From Streptomyces niveus (GTDB lineage Bacteria > Actinomycetota > Actinomycetes > Streptomycetales > Streptomycetaceae): a DNA stretch of 64,000 nt. The stretch spans positions 4,278,001 to 4,342,000 of the forward strand of contig NZ_CP018047.1 in the NCBI RefSeq assembly GCF_002009175.1. The letters run 5' to 3'. Below the pieces are notes generated by a model. That model did not search any database. It saw only the letters and a program-made list of their open reading frames with translations, and was not told where the DNA came from. Position numbers and translations under genes: made by a program. Of the stretch, positions 1 through 7,437 are shown piece by piece; the stretch's first letter is position 1, and each line of letters begins with the position of its first letter.

Positions 1-451
1 GCTCCAACGGCCGCCGCAACTGCCGCAGTTCACGGAACATGCTCAGCCCGAGCACCTGCGCCAGATGCCGAGCGGCGGACTTGCCGCCGTGCGCCCACAC
101 CCGCAGCCGCTTCCCGGAAGCGGCGAGCAACGCGGCCCCGAGCGCCCGCCCGTGCCCGCGCCCCCGGTGCGAGGGATGCACCACCAGCTCGGCGGCGGGT
201 GCCTCGACGGGATCGGTGTCCTCCAGCTGGGCGTACCCCAGCAACTCCCCGCCGACGGTCAGCAGAAAGTGCCGCACCCCGACCCTCGGCCCCCCGCGCA
301 ACTGCAACCGCCCCTGCTCGGACACCGCCTGCACACCGTCGGAACTCGCCGCGTCGTCGAGCAGCGCGAGCACGTCCCGTGCCTGCTCAGGGGTGATCTC
401 GTCAAGGGTGTCGATCTGCCGGCCCGGGTCGAGGGCTGCCGTATCAGTCAT
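1..451 (-). CDS. mshD: Mycothiol synthase, N-terminal part (cut by left edge)
   Basis: The first 150 residues of a GNAT-fold acetyltransferase are visible; the gene continues off the left edge. MshD uses acetyl-CoA to acetylate Cys-GlcN-Ins, the last step of mycothiol synthesis in the actinobacterial cytosol. The protein starts MTDTAALDPG. The acetyl-CoA-binding loop appears as HPSHRGRGHGRALG near residue 100, followed by the strand LRVWAHGGKSAARHL, which is typical of this family. The start at 451 is preceded by TACCCT six bases upstream, which suggests a leaderless mRNA. The second GNAT domain of MshD would lie outside the window. I recognise the family from the N-terminal domain plus its place beside a secreted 5'-nucleotidase, as I recall it in S. 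coelicolor. Confidence 0.85.
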   Translation of the reverse strand, partial: MTDTAALDPGRQIDTLDEITPEQARDVLALLDDAASSDGVQAVSEQGRLQLRGGPRVGVRHFLLTVGGELLGYAQLEDTDPVEAPAAELVVHPSHRGRGHGRALGAALLAASGKRLRVWAHGGKSAARHLAQVLGLSMFRELRQLRRPLE

Positions 452-503
452 GCGTCGAGGGTACGGCGCACCCGCGCGTTCGCCCGGATTCCGGATTCCT
501 CAT

Positions 504-1579
504 TTACGGGCGGCCGGTGTCCGCCTCGGGGTGCAGGACCTTGTCCGCGATCCTCGACAGATCCTCCGCGCTGGGCATCAACTCCTTCACCTTGTCGGGC
601 AGCCCGGCGTACGTACCGACCGCGAGGGGCTGGTTCTGAAGCTGGAGCGCGAATTCGACGGATGCTCTGTCGCGGCTCTCGGCGATCAGGATGCCGATGG
701 TGTCGTCGTCCCGGTCCGGGTCGCGGAGGAAGGCGTCCACGGCGCCCACATAGAAGCCGAGCTGCCCGAGGTGTGCGGGCTGGGCTTCAGTCGTCTTGAG
801 TTCGATCACCACGAACCGGTGCAGTTTGAAGTGGTAGAAGAGCGGTCGATGCGGAACTCTTTGGTACCCACGGTGATCGGGTACTGGCGACCGACGAAGG
901 CGAATCCGAAGCCGAGTTCGGTGAGGAAGTGGACGAGCTTGTCCACGAGGGCGTCTTCGAGCTCACGCTCGGCGGGCTTGCCTGTCAGCTGTGTGAAGTC
1001 GAGGCGGTACGGGTCCTTGGTGATCTCTTTGACAGCCGCGGACTGCACGGGGAGCGTCACGTCGAAGTTGTTGGCCGCGGCCCCCTGGGCGAGGTGCAGC
1101 TCGTCGCGGATCACAGCCGTCAGACGGCTCCGGGACCAGCCGTGGTGGACCGCGTGCTGCGCGTAGAAGTCCAGCTCGAAGCGGGTGGCGCACCCGCTCA
1201 TGAGGACGACGATGTGGCCCCAGGGCAATTGGCCAACAGCTTGTTGGCCAATTGGCTCCGGCCAGGTACGGGCCATCTGCCGCATGTATTTGACGTTGCT
1301 GCGGCTGAAGCCGCGCTGGTTCGGGAACTCCGTCCGCAGTTCGGTCGAGATTCGGTCGAGGACCTTGGCTCCCCACTCCTCCTCGCGCTGCCGCTCAAGG
1401 ATCGTCCGGCCGATGTCCCAGTACATCTGGATCATCTCGGTGTTGACCTTCAGCTGCGCCCGCACGTGTGCGCCGCGCACGAGCGATTTGAGGTCGTCGA
1501 TCAACTCGAAAAATCCGGTCGGCAGTTCGGACGTGCTCTGCCGGGGTACGACGGCCTTGGCCGCGATCTCGCTCTCCAT
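504..1579 (-). pseudogene. YhcG-type (DUF1016) PD-(D/E)XK nuclease, frameshifted
   Basis: Two reading frames together make one full-length YhcG/DUF1016 protein. The N-terminal DUF1016_N part begins at the ATG at 1579 (MESEIAAKAV) and contains the helical region with YWDIGRTILERQ. The frame runs to about position 845 and then breaks. The continuing frame reads LFYHFKLHRFVVIELK and carries the nuclease core (RID before the break, ELK after it) to the stop at 504. A single missing base around 841-845 explains everything: restoring it gives a continuous protein of about 357 residues. Family members are often associated with restriction-modification loci, but none is seen here. It is either a true pseudogene or a sequencing error. 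The 3' fragment keeps normal coding bias, so any inactivation is recent. Confidence 0.8.
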
Positions 1580-1656
1580 GACGTACACACTTCCGGTGTT
1601 CGTCTGTGCGGTGACGTTCCTGCGTTGATATGTCCGCCGTACGGGTGATACGCCAC

Positions 1657-1696
1657 GTTCACCCCTTGACGGACATTGGCAACCAGGTCGTAACCA
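1657..1696 (+). promoter_or_regulatory. Candidate promoter and possible PHO-box half of the 5'-nucleotidase gene
   Basis: GTTCACCCCTT at 1657-1667 fits one 11-base unit of a Streptomyces PHO box, and TTGACG at 1666 could be a -35 element with TAACCA at 1691 (19-base spacer) as a weak -10. No clear second PHO unit is visible, so phosphate control is inference only. The 1580-1793 interval holds no gene I can support. Confidence 0.3.
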
Positions 1697-1793
1697 GAAC
1701 ACCCCTGTTGCTCTACGCGCGTGGACTCTAGGCTGCCGCTCGCAGCTGTTCCTCCTCACACGGAACTTACAAGCGGAAGCAACAAGGGGACCG

Positions 1794-3608
1794 ATGTCAG
1801 CGACACCGCAGAAAAATCGCGCGGCCCGGCGGGTGCTCGCCGCCGTAGCCGGACTTGCCACACTGGGCGCACTCGCCGCCGCCGCGCCCGCAGCCGCCGG
1901 GGCGCAGAATCAGGGTCACGGGCACGGGCACCCCAAGCCCCGCACCGTCGATGTCCAGCTGCTGTCCTTCAACGACCTGCACGGGAACCTGGAGCCGCCG
2001 GCCGGGTCCGCGGGCAATGTGAACGAGATCCAGGCCGACGGCACCGTCAAGGCCGTTCCCGCCGGTGGTGTCGAGTACCTCGCCTCCTCGCTGCGCACCG
2101 CGCGCAAGGGCAACCCGTACTCCATCACCGCTGCGGCCGGTGACATGGTCGGCGCCAGCCCGCTGCTGTCCGGGCTGTTCCACGACGAGCCCACCGTCGA
2201 GGCGCTCAACAAGATCGACCTCGACGTCTCGGCCGTGGGCAACCACGAGTTCGACGAGGGCTCCGCCGAGCTGACCCGCCTCCAGAAGGGCGGCTGTCAC
2301 CCGACGGAGGGCTGCTTCGAGAAGGGCAAGAAGTTCAAGGGCGCCGACTTCCCCTACCTGGCGGCCAACGCCACGTACGAGAAGACCGGAAAGCCGGTCC
2401 TCAAGCCCTACACCGTCTGGAAGAAGAACGGCGTCAAGGTCGGCTTCATCGGCGTGACCCTGGAGGGCACCCCGAACATCGTCACCGCCGAGGGTGTCAA
2501 GGGCCTGAAGTTCCACGACGAGATCGAGACCGTCAACAAGTACGCCAAGGAGCTGGACCGCCAGGGCGTCAAGTCGATCGTCGCGCTCATCCACGAGGGC
2601 GGGGCCCCGGCCTCCGACTCGTACAACTACAACTGCGACAGCCCCGGCCCCGGTGACGGCATCTCGGGTCCGATCGTCGAGATCGCCAAGGGCATCACGC
2701 CCAAGGTCGACGCGCTGGTGACGGGCCACACGCACCAGGCGTACGCGTGCACCGTCCCCGACCCGGCCGGCAACGACCGCATGGTGACCTCGGCGTCGTC
2801 GTTCGGCAAGGTCTACACGGACACCACGCTCACCTACGACCTGCGGACCAAGGACATCGTCCGTACGAGCGTGAAGTCGGCGAACCACGTCGTCAGCCGT
2901 AACCAGGCCAAGGCCCAGGACATGACGGACCTGATCGCGCGCTGGAACAAGACCGCCGCGCCGATCGCGGGCGCCCCGCAGGGCTTCATCTCCGCCGACA
3001 TCAACGGCCGCGGCTCCACCGCGCCGGAGAAGCCGCTCGGCAACGTCATCGCCGACGCGCAGCTCGCGGGTCTCGCCCCGGCCGACAAGGGCGGCGCGCA
3101 GGTCGCGTTCATGAACCCGGGCGGTATCCGCTCCGACCTCGTGTACGCCGCGTCGGGCAGCGAGGGCGACGGTGTGGTGACGTACGGCGAGGCGTTCACC
3201 GTGCAGCCGTTCACCAACATGATGAACGTCGTCGACCTCACCGGCGCGCAGCTCCTCACCGCGCTCCAGCAGCAGGTCAGCGGCGTGAACGAGGCGTCCC
3301 CGAAGATCCTTCAGGTCTCGAAGGGCTTCACCTACACCCTGGACATGACCAAGACGGGCGCCGCCCGGATCGTCACGGACTCGGTGAAGCTGGACGGTGC
3401 GGCGCTGGACCCGGCGAAGACGTACCGCGTCGCGATGAACGAGTTCCTCGGCGGCGGCGGCGACGGCTTCCCGGTCCTCGGCCAGGGCGCGAACAAGCTG
3501 GTCGGCGCTTCCGACCTGGACCTGTTCAACGCCTACCTGGCGGCGAACTCCACGGCGACGGCGCCGCTCGCGCCGCCAGCCACCGACCGGATCACGGTCA
3601 TCAAGTAG
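1794..3608 (+). CDS. Secreted bifunctional metallophosphatase / 5'-nucleotidase
   Basis: A 604-residue exported enzyme that removes phosphate from extracellular nucleotides. An N-terminal signal (RRVLAAVAGLATLGALAAAA, ending near AGAQ at 35-38) is followed by a His-rich linker GHGHGH. The metallophosphoesterase domain carries all the metal-binding blocks: FNDLHG (Asp61, His63), AAGDMVGAS, GNHEFDEG and VTGHTHQAY. The C-terminal 5'-nucleotidase domain (about residues 385-560) has NPGGIRSDL and YGEAFTVQPF. The start is the ATG at 1794 after AAGCAACAAGGGGACCG, which acts as ribosome-binding site. It is monocistronic and ends in a strong hairpin. Phosphate-starvation control would be usual for such genes in Streptomyces; only half a PHO box is visible here. 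Confidence 0.95.
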   Translation: MSATPQKNRAARRVLAAVAGLATLGALAAAAPAAAGAQNQGHGHGHPKPRTVDVQLLSFNDLHGNLEPPAGSAGNVNEIQADGTVKAVPAGGVEYLASSLRTARKGNPYSITAAAGDMVGASPLLSGLFHDEPTVEALNKIDLDVSAVGNHEFDEGSAELTRLQKGGCHPTEGCFEKGKKFKGADFPYLAANATYEKTGKPVLKPYTVWKKNGVKVGFIGVTLEGTPNIVTAEGVKGLKFHDEIETVNKYAKELDRQGVKSIVALIHEGGAPASDSYNYNCDSPGPGDGISGPIVEIAKGITPKVDALVTGHTHQAYACTVPDPAGNDRMVTSASSFGKVYTDTTLTYDLRTKDIVRTSVKSANHVVSRNQAKAQDMTDLIARWNKTAAPIAGAPQGFISADINGRGSTAPEKPLGNVIADAQLAGLAPADKGGAQVAFMNPGGIRSDLVYAASGSEGDGVVTYGEAFTVQPFTNMMNVVDLTGAQLLTALQQQVSGVNEASPKILQVSKGFTYTLDMTKTGAARIVTDSVKLDGAALDPAKTYRVAMNEFLGGGGDGFPVLGQGANKLVGASDLDLFNAYLAANSTATAPLAPPATDRITVIK

Positions 3609-3625
3609 TCACCGCGACTCCCTGA

Positions 3626-3670
3626 CAGAGGGCGGCGGGACGGTCCATCCGTCCCGCCGCCCTCTGTTTT
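3626..3670. terminator. Strong bidirectional intrinsic terminator
   Basis: A perfect 18-bp stem (CAGAGGGCGGCGGGACGG and its complement) with a five-base loop, followed by TTTT at 3667-3670. It lies between the convergent 5'-nucleotidase and deaminase genes and can stop transcription from both sides. Confidence 0.92.
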
Positions 3671-3694
3671 CCGGGCATCTGGGCCCGGCGCCCG

Positions 3695-4108
3695 TCAGTC
3701 CAGCGGATCGGGCCATTCGTGAACGGGCAGCAGTTCCCGGAGACTTGCCGATCTGCCGCGGCCCAGGACCACTTCGGTGTCGATGTTCGCCCGGTCGATC
3801 TGGCGGATGAACTCCCGGCAGCGGCCGCACGGCGGCAGTACGTGCAGGACACCCTCGTCGCTGCGCCAGACGGCCACCACCTTCGCGATCCGGTACTCGC
3901 GAGCGGTGACCATGGCGGCGATGGCCGCGTGCTCCGCGCAGAAGCCCGTGCCCGAACCGGTGTCGATGCAGACGCCCGAGTACAGATTGCCCGCCTCGGT
4001 GACCAGCGTGGCCGCCACGTCGCCGAAGAGTCGGTCTCCCACGGTCCGCGGGTTCAGTACGGCCTGGGCGGTGGCGATGAGTTCGTCGTTGGACACGGTG
4101 GTGGTCAT
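3695..4108 (-). CDS. Cytidine deaminase family protein
   Basis: A 137-residue zinc-dependent deaminase of the cytidine deaminase fold. The zinc and catalytic residues are in FCAEHAAIAAM (Cys57, Glu59) and LPPCGRCREFIRQ (Cys94, Cys97). The length fits a tetrameric Cdd. It differs from housekeeping Cdd in the GVCIDTGSGTGF stretch before the first motif, so the substrate may be a nucleoside analogue or nucleoside antibiotic rather than cytidine. The neighbouring genes give no pathway. A second, more blasticidin-deaminase-like paralogue lies near 53.4 kb. Confidence 0.88.
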   Translation of the reverse strand: MTTTVSNDELIATAQAVLNPRTVGDRLFGDVAATLVTEAGNLYSGVCIDTGSGTGFCAEHAAIAAMVTAREYRIAKVVAVWRSDEGVLHVLPPCGRCREFIRQIDRANIDTEVVLGRGRSASLRELLPVHEWPDPLD

Positions 4109-4181
4109 CCGCCGGAAGCTACCGCCACGACGGCCTTGAGGGCACCGGATTATCGCGACAAGCGCCCGGACCGGGCGCCGC

Positions 4182-4553
4182 TCAAGGGCGGGGGGCGAGC
4201 CTGGTCGTGAGTTCGTTCAGGTCGGTCACGAACCAGATGTCCCGGCCCCGGTTCGCCTCCCGTACGAGATCGCGCAGCGCGGTGCCCGTCCCCATGTGGT
4301 GCGAGATGTCGCCGACGACGGCCAGCCGGACCCGGTAGTTGGCCAGCTTCTGGAGGATCGCGCCGGCGACACCGCTGCTGAGGTCGTAGAAGCGGTCGTC
4401 GAACCGCCCGGCCGGGACCGCGACCAGCTCCGCGCCCTGGAAGGCCGCGCCGACGAGATGGTCGAGCGCGTCCTGCTCGGTGGCGATCGTGGCGCCGTCC
4501 GCGGAGCAGACCAGGACCTGTACGCCGTGGTGCTCCACGAGAAGATCAGGCAC
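4182..4553 (-). CDS. DUF4180 domain protein
   Basis: A 123-residue protein matching the DUF4180 family: it opens with VPDLLVEHHGVQVLVC and has the conserved QGAELVAVPAGRFDDRFY and LANYRVRLAVVGDISHH blocks. The GTG start at 4553 overlaps the end of the upstream HTH gene by eight bases (GTGCCTGA), so the two are translationally coupled; longer starts further upstream would lie inside that gene. Function is unknown in the family. The pairing with a DNA-binding protein suggests a two-gene regulatory unit. Confidence 0.85.
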   Translation of the reverse strand: MPDLLVEHHGVQVLVCSADGATIATEQDALDHLVGAAFQGAELVAVPAGRFDDRFYDLSSGVAGAILQKLANYRVRLAVVGDISHHMGTGTALRDLVREANRGRDIWFVTDLNELTTRLAPRP

Positions 4554-5040
4554 GGTCGGACTCCCATCCTTCGGTGGGCAGCAGGTCGTTGCCCGGCCCG
4601 AGCACACTGTCGACAAGGTTCAGGAGATCGGCGGTCTCGGCGGCGCCGCCGAGGATCACGATCTTCATACGGGACCGCTCCTGGTCGTAGACGGTCTGGA
4701 TACGCAAGGAGTGCGCCCGGCCCCGCGCGGACTGCGCGCTCGCCGTGACGAACGTGCTCAGCCGGCTCGCGGAGTCCGGGCCGACCGAGTCGATCTGCAC
4801 GATGCTCGACACCTCCAGATGCCGCCCGCGCGGAACGCCGGCCGCCGCCGACTCCCCGGTCTCCGGCTCCGGGGGACCGGTCAGCGCCTCGAAGTCCGCC
4901 CGGCTGATGCGGTACTGCTTGCCGATCCGTACGGCCTTCAGCCGCCCGTCACGGACGTAGTTCCGCACTGTCCGCACATGCAGCCCCAACCGCTCGGCGA
5001 CCTCGCCGACCGAGTACAGCTCGCGCTCTCCACTCTCCAT
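4546..5040 (-). CDS. Excisionase/MerR-type helix-turn-helix protein
   Basis: A 164-residue DNA-binding protein. Residues 8-55 are a winged helix of the MerR/excisionase type (YSVGEVAERLGLHVRTVRNY, then RIGKQYRISRADFEAL). The C-terminal part (about 75-164), with VSSIVQIDSVGPDSASRLS, is a separate domain of unknown role and probably an effector or dimerisation module. It is first in an operon with the DUF4180 gene. There is no good Shine-Dalgarno sequence, but TAGTAT sits eight bases before the ATG, so the mRNA is probably leaderless. An inverted repeat directly upstream suggests autoregulation. Confidence 0.85.
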   Translation of the reverse strand: MESGERELYSVGEVAERLGLHVRTVRNYVRDGRLKAVRIGKQYRISRADFEALTGPPEPETGESAAAGVPRGRHLEVSSIVQIDSVGPDSASRLSTFVTASAQSARGRAHSLRIQTVYDQERSRMKIVILGGAAETADLLNLVDSVLGPGNDLLPTEGWESDRA

Positions 5041-5067
5041 AGGTATGAATACTACCTCAAGCTACCT
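5041..5067 (-). promoter_or_regulatory. Probable leaderless promoter and operator of the HTH/DUF4180 operon
   Basis: Directly before the start codon lies an inverted repeat AGGTA-N7-TACCT (5041-5057), and CTACCT recurs at 5052 and 5062, one helical turn apart. On the minus strand TAGTAT (-10 like) overlaps the repeat and ends eight bases before the ATG. This geometry fits repression or MerR-type activation by the operon's own first product. Confidence 0.5.
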
Positions 5068-5150
5068 TTCCTGATCCTCCGATAGGGAAAATAGGGAGCT
5101 TTGCTCACAGCGCTAGAGCGAGGGTTCGAACACCGAGTCGGCGGCGAGTG

Positions 5151-5286
5151 TCACTCCACGGCAAGCAGTCGGAACAGATCCCGCTGCCCGGACACGACCA
5201 CGTCGACGGAGAGGCAGGGGCCCGGGGGCGGACTCGACGAGCTTGAACGCCGTCACCAGGGCGGCCGATTCTTGTGGGGCGAACAA
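5151..5286 (-). pseudogene. Short frameshifted coding remnant
   Basis: The intergenic 5041-5423 stretch has no intact gene, but its minus strand shows Streptomyces-like codon use in two joined frames. From a TTG at 5286 it reads LFAPQESAALVTAFKLVESA. After the run of C and G at 5214-5226 a one-base shift gives VDVVVSGQRDLFRLLAVE and a stop at 5151. In the original frame codon quality collapses at the same point. It may be the tail of a lost gene or a 45-residue ORF with a frameshift. I do not recognise the family. Confidence 0.3.
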
Positions 5287-5423
5287 CCGGCACAGTCGGT
5301 GACCGGGCCGGGCTACTGTTCCCGTCGTGCGGGGATGCGACATCTGCGGCGCCAATTTTTCGCCGCTGAAAGAATGTTTGCATTCGGTACGGAAAATCCG
5401 AGACGCAATCACGGGGGATCTTG

Positions 5424-6266
5424 ATGCAGGGATTGCAGAGACGGTTCACGCTAAGTATTTCCGTGCTGCTGGCAGTTGTCATCACCATGCTCACGGTCAC
5501 GCCTGCCGGTGCGGCGCCGGCCCGGTCGGACGGGTCCGGTAACCGGGTCATCTTCGTTCATGGGTTCGCTCCGTCCGGTAAGCACGACTGCGCCGACTAC
5601 TTCCGTTCCGCCCGTACGCATTTCGCGAACAAGGGGTGGAGGGGAAACCTGCTCACCTTCGGCTACTACTCGGGCAACACGAATTGCTCGTACAACTACA
5701 GGGGCGACCGTGACAAGTCCCTGAAGACTGTGGCCAAGGCGTTCGCGAACTACGTCTACAACAACTACTCGAGGCGCAACGTAAAGCTCGATGTCGTCGC
5801 CCACTCCATGGGCGGTCTCGTCGTCCGCGCAGCGCTGCACCACAGTGCCATCGGCACCCCGGGCTTCCCGCGGCGTCTGTTCATCGAGGACGTCGTCACG
5901 CTTGGCACCCCGCACGCCGGAACCGATTTCCCCTGCCAGATCTGGATGCAGCAGTGCTTGGACATGAAGCCGGGCAGTCCGTTCCTCAGGAGCCTCCCGA
6001 ACGGAATGCCGGATTCCGACATGCGCACCGACTGGACCACCGTTTCGTCGTTCGACGACGGAATCGTCCCCGAAGGATCCGGCGTCGCCGGCAGTGCGGA
6101 GCACGAAGTCCAGTACGACGACGGAATCGGCCACAACGAACTCAGGACCATCAGCTCCGGAAGGCACAAGAGCAGGATCAAGCACTCCACGTGGAGCAGC
6201 TGGGGCAACCGTGTCTCTCCTGTGGAGCAGGCACGCCTGGCGGTGCTTTTCCACTCCACGACGTGA
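5424..6266 (+). CDS. Secreted lipase / alpha-beta hydrolase
   Basis: A 280-residue exported esterase or lipase. A signal peptide (LSISVLLAVVITMLTVTPAGA) ends near residue 31. The mature part has the oxyanion motif FVHGFAPSG (HG at 46-47) and the nucleophile elbow VVAHSMGGLVVR (Ser128). VTLGTPHAGTDF follows, then FDDGIVPEGSG (candidate Asp) and GIGHNEL (candidate His). Four or more cysteines suggest disulfides in the exported form. The ATG at 5424 is chosen because GGGGGATC lies six bases upstream; a TTG just before it is too close. It stands alone. The substrate is unknown: the family covers acylglycerol lipases and esterases. Confidence 0.88.
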   Translation: MQGLQRRFTLSISVLLAVVITMLTVTPAGAAPARSDGSGNRVIFVHGFAPSGKHDCADYFRSARTHFANKGWRGNLLTFGYYSGNTNCSYNYRGDRDKSLKTVAKAFANYVYNNYSRRNVKLDVVAHSMGGLVVRAALHHSAIGTPGFPRRLFIEDVVTLGTPHAGTDFPCQIWMQQCLDMKPGSPFLRSLPNGMPDSDMRTDWTTVSSFDDGIVPEGSGVAGSAEHEVQYDDGIGHNELRTISSGRHKSRIKHSTWSSWGNRVSPVEQARLAVLFHSTT

Positions 6267-6390
6267 TCTCCACTTTCACGCGCGAACCGCCGGTATGTCG
6301 GTGACAAGTCGAGGGGATCCTCAGCGCAACGAGAGGTGCGGTCGTCGTATCAAGGGTGATCGCGCCTCTTTCGGGTCATGCTGATCTCTT

Positions 6391-6418
6391 TTCGTGGGTG
6401 TCTATTCGTGGGTGTCTA
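6391..6418 (+). repeat. 14-bp perfect tandem repeat in a promoter region
   Basis: TTCGTGGGTGTCTA occurs twice head to tail (6391-6404 and 6405-6418), immediately followed by TAAG, so the second copy completes a TATAAG -10 like hexamer. The repeat lies about 130 bases before the next start codon and may be a regulator site or promoter duplication. The remainder of the 6267-6546 gap shows nothing else I can support. Confidence 0.7.
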
Positions 6419-6546
6419 TAAGACTCCGTGTCGCGGAGCCGGGCGGGACCACTGTCGGTCGAGTGCGTGAACACGCACACGTCGGCGCTCGTGTGGCGTC
6501 CGGCATCTCAGCCGCATCAGCGGCTCGCACAGAAAGAACAAATCCA

Positions 6547-7347
6547 TTGCGGAAATTCAGAACAGTCCTGGTCGCTCTTGGCGCCGCAGCGGCGGTCGTC
6601 GGGGGCGGCCTGGCCGGCGCACCCGCCGCCCAGGCCGCGGACACCTGGCAAGCCCACGACAAGAACTGCAAGACCTTGACGGGCCTCGACGGCCAGAGCC
6701 TCGGCTCGGTCTGCGCGGAGGTGCAGAAGCGCGTCACCGACGCCGGCTCGGTCAACGGTTACCGCGCGAGAGTCACCGTCACCCCGGCCGTGGGTCAGTG
6801 GATGAAGCCGACCACCTATTCCTGGAGCTCGGACGGTGCTCTGAGCCAGGTCTGCCCGGGCGGCTGCGCCCAGCAGAGCTCCGCGTGGACCTCCGCGTGG
6901 TCTCCGGTCAAAACCACCGCCGGGACGTACGTCGTCCGGGGCGAGCTGCCCGGCGACTCCCTCTTCGACGTCGGTGCCTCATGGAGCGATTGGGCACAGG
7001 TCGCCAAGAAGTGCTCCACCGACGCCGCCGGCAAGCTCTGTGTCTACCGGCACGAACGCGGCTACCGGACCACCATGCAGGAGCGTGGCAAGCTGACGGT
7101 CGCTCCGGCCGCCGGCAAGTGGATCGAGCCGCGGTGGGTGCGGGTCGGCACCGTCATGAACGGCACCGACACGTATGAGACCAGCGACCTCTGCGCCCCT
7201 TCCTGCACCCGGCGCACCACCAGCTGGTCCGCTACCGTCAGCCGGACGATGCCCGGTCTCGCCAGCCCTTTCCAGCTCTACGCGTCCGCCCAGGTCAAAT
7301 TCCCCTCCGGTGAGGTGAGGACCGTCAAGGCCTCGATCTCCAGCTGA
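6547..7347 (+). CDS. Secreted protein with two tandem Cys-containing domains
   Basis: A 266-residue exported protein of unknown function. From a TTG at 6547 (preceded by AGAAAGAA) it begins with a signal peptide, KFRTVLVALGAAAAVVGGG, ending near AQA-AD. The mature part is an internal duplication. Copy 1 (about 45-140) has RVTVTPAVGQWMKP, a CPGGC pair and SAWTSAWS. Copy 2 (about 155-262) has KLTVAPAAGKWIEP, a CAPSC pair and TTSWSATVS. The repeat architecture and paired cysteines suggest a beta-rich, disulfide-stabilised extracellular fold. ATG codons further upstream would precede the signal with unlikely sequence. Neighbours give no clue. Confidence 0.78.
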   Translation: MRKFRTVLVALGAAAAVVGGGLAGAPAAQAADTWQAHDKNCKTLTGLDGQSLGSVCAEVQKRVTDAGSVNGYRARVTVTPAVGQWMKPTTYSWSSDGALSQVCPGGCAQQSSAWTSAWSPVKTTAGTYVVRGELPGDSLFDVGASWSDWAQVAKKCSTDAAGKLCVYRHERGYRTTMQERGKLTVAPAAGKWIEPRWVRVGTVMNGTDTYETSDLCAPSCTRRTTSWSATVSRTMPGLASPFQLYASAQVKFPSGEVRTVKASISS

Positions 7348-7357
7348 CCCCGTCAGT

Positions 7358-7380
7358 CCGGCCGCGCATGTCGCGGCCGG
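7358..7380. terminator. Hairpin between convergent genes
   Basis: CCGGCCGCG and its perfect complement with a five-base loop, between the secreted repeat protein and the convergent methyltransferase. There is no U tract, which is common for terminators in this lineage. Confidence 0.6.
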
Positions 7381-7437
7381 GCGGTACCCGTCCCCCGGCA
7401 TCCGGTGAACACCGGCGGACGGAGGCTTCTCAGCCGC

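Noticed and set aside
929..1648. Plus-strand ORF of 239 aa opposite the YhcG gene
   Set aside because: Shadow frame of the real gene, with no domain and no ribosome-binding site.
806..1861. Longer start for the YhcG-type gene at 1861
   Set aside because: The added residues have poor codon use and cover the promoter region of the next gene; the ATG at 1579 fits the family.
1797..2888. 363-aa minus-strand ORF opposite the 5'-nucleotidase
   Set aside because: Mirror of GC-rich coding on the other strand; low-complexity Gly/Val/Arg sequence, no family.
5112..5135. GGTTCGAAC resembling a tRNA T-arm
   Set aside because: No flanking stem pairing, no anticodon arm and no acceptor stem nearby.
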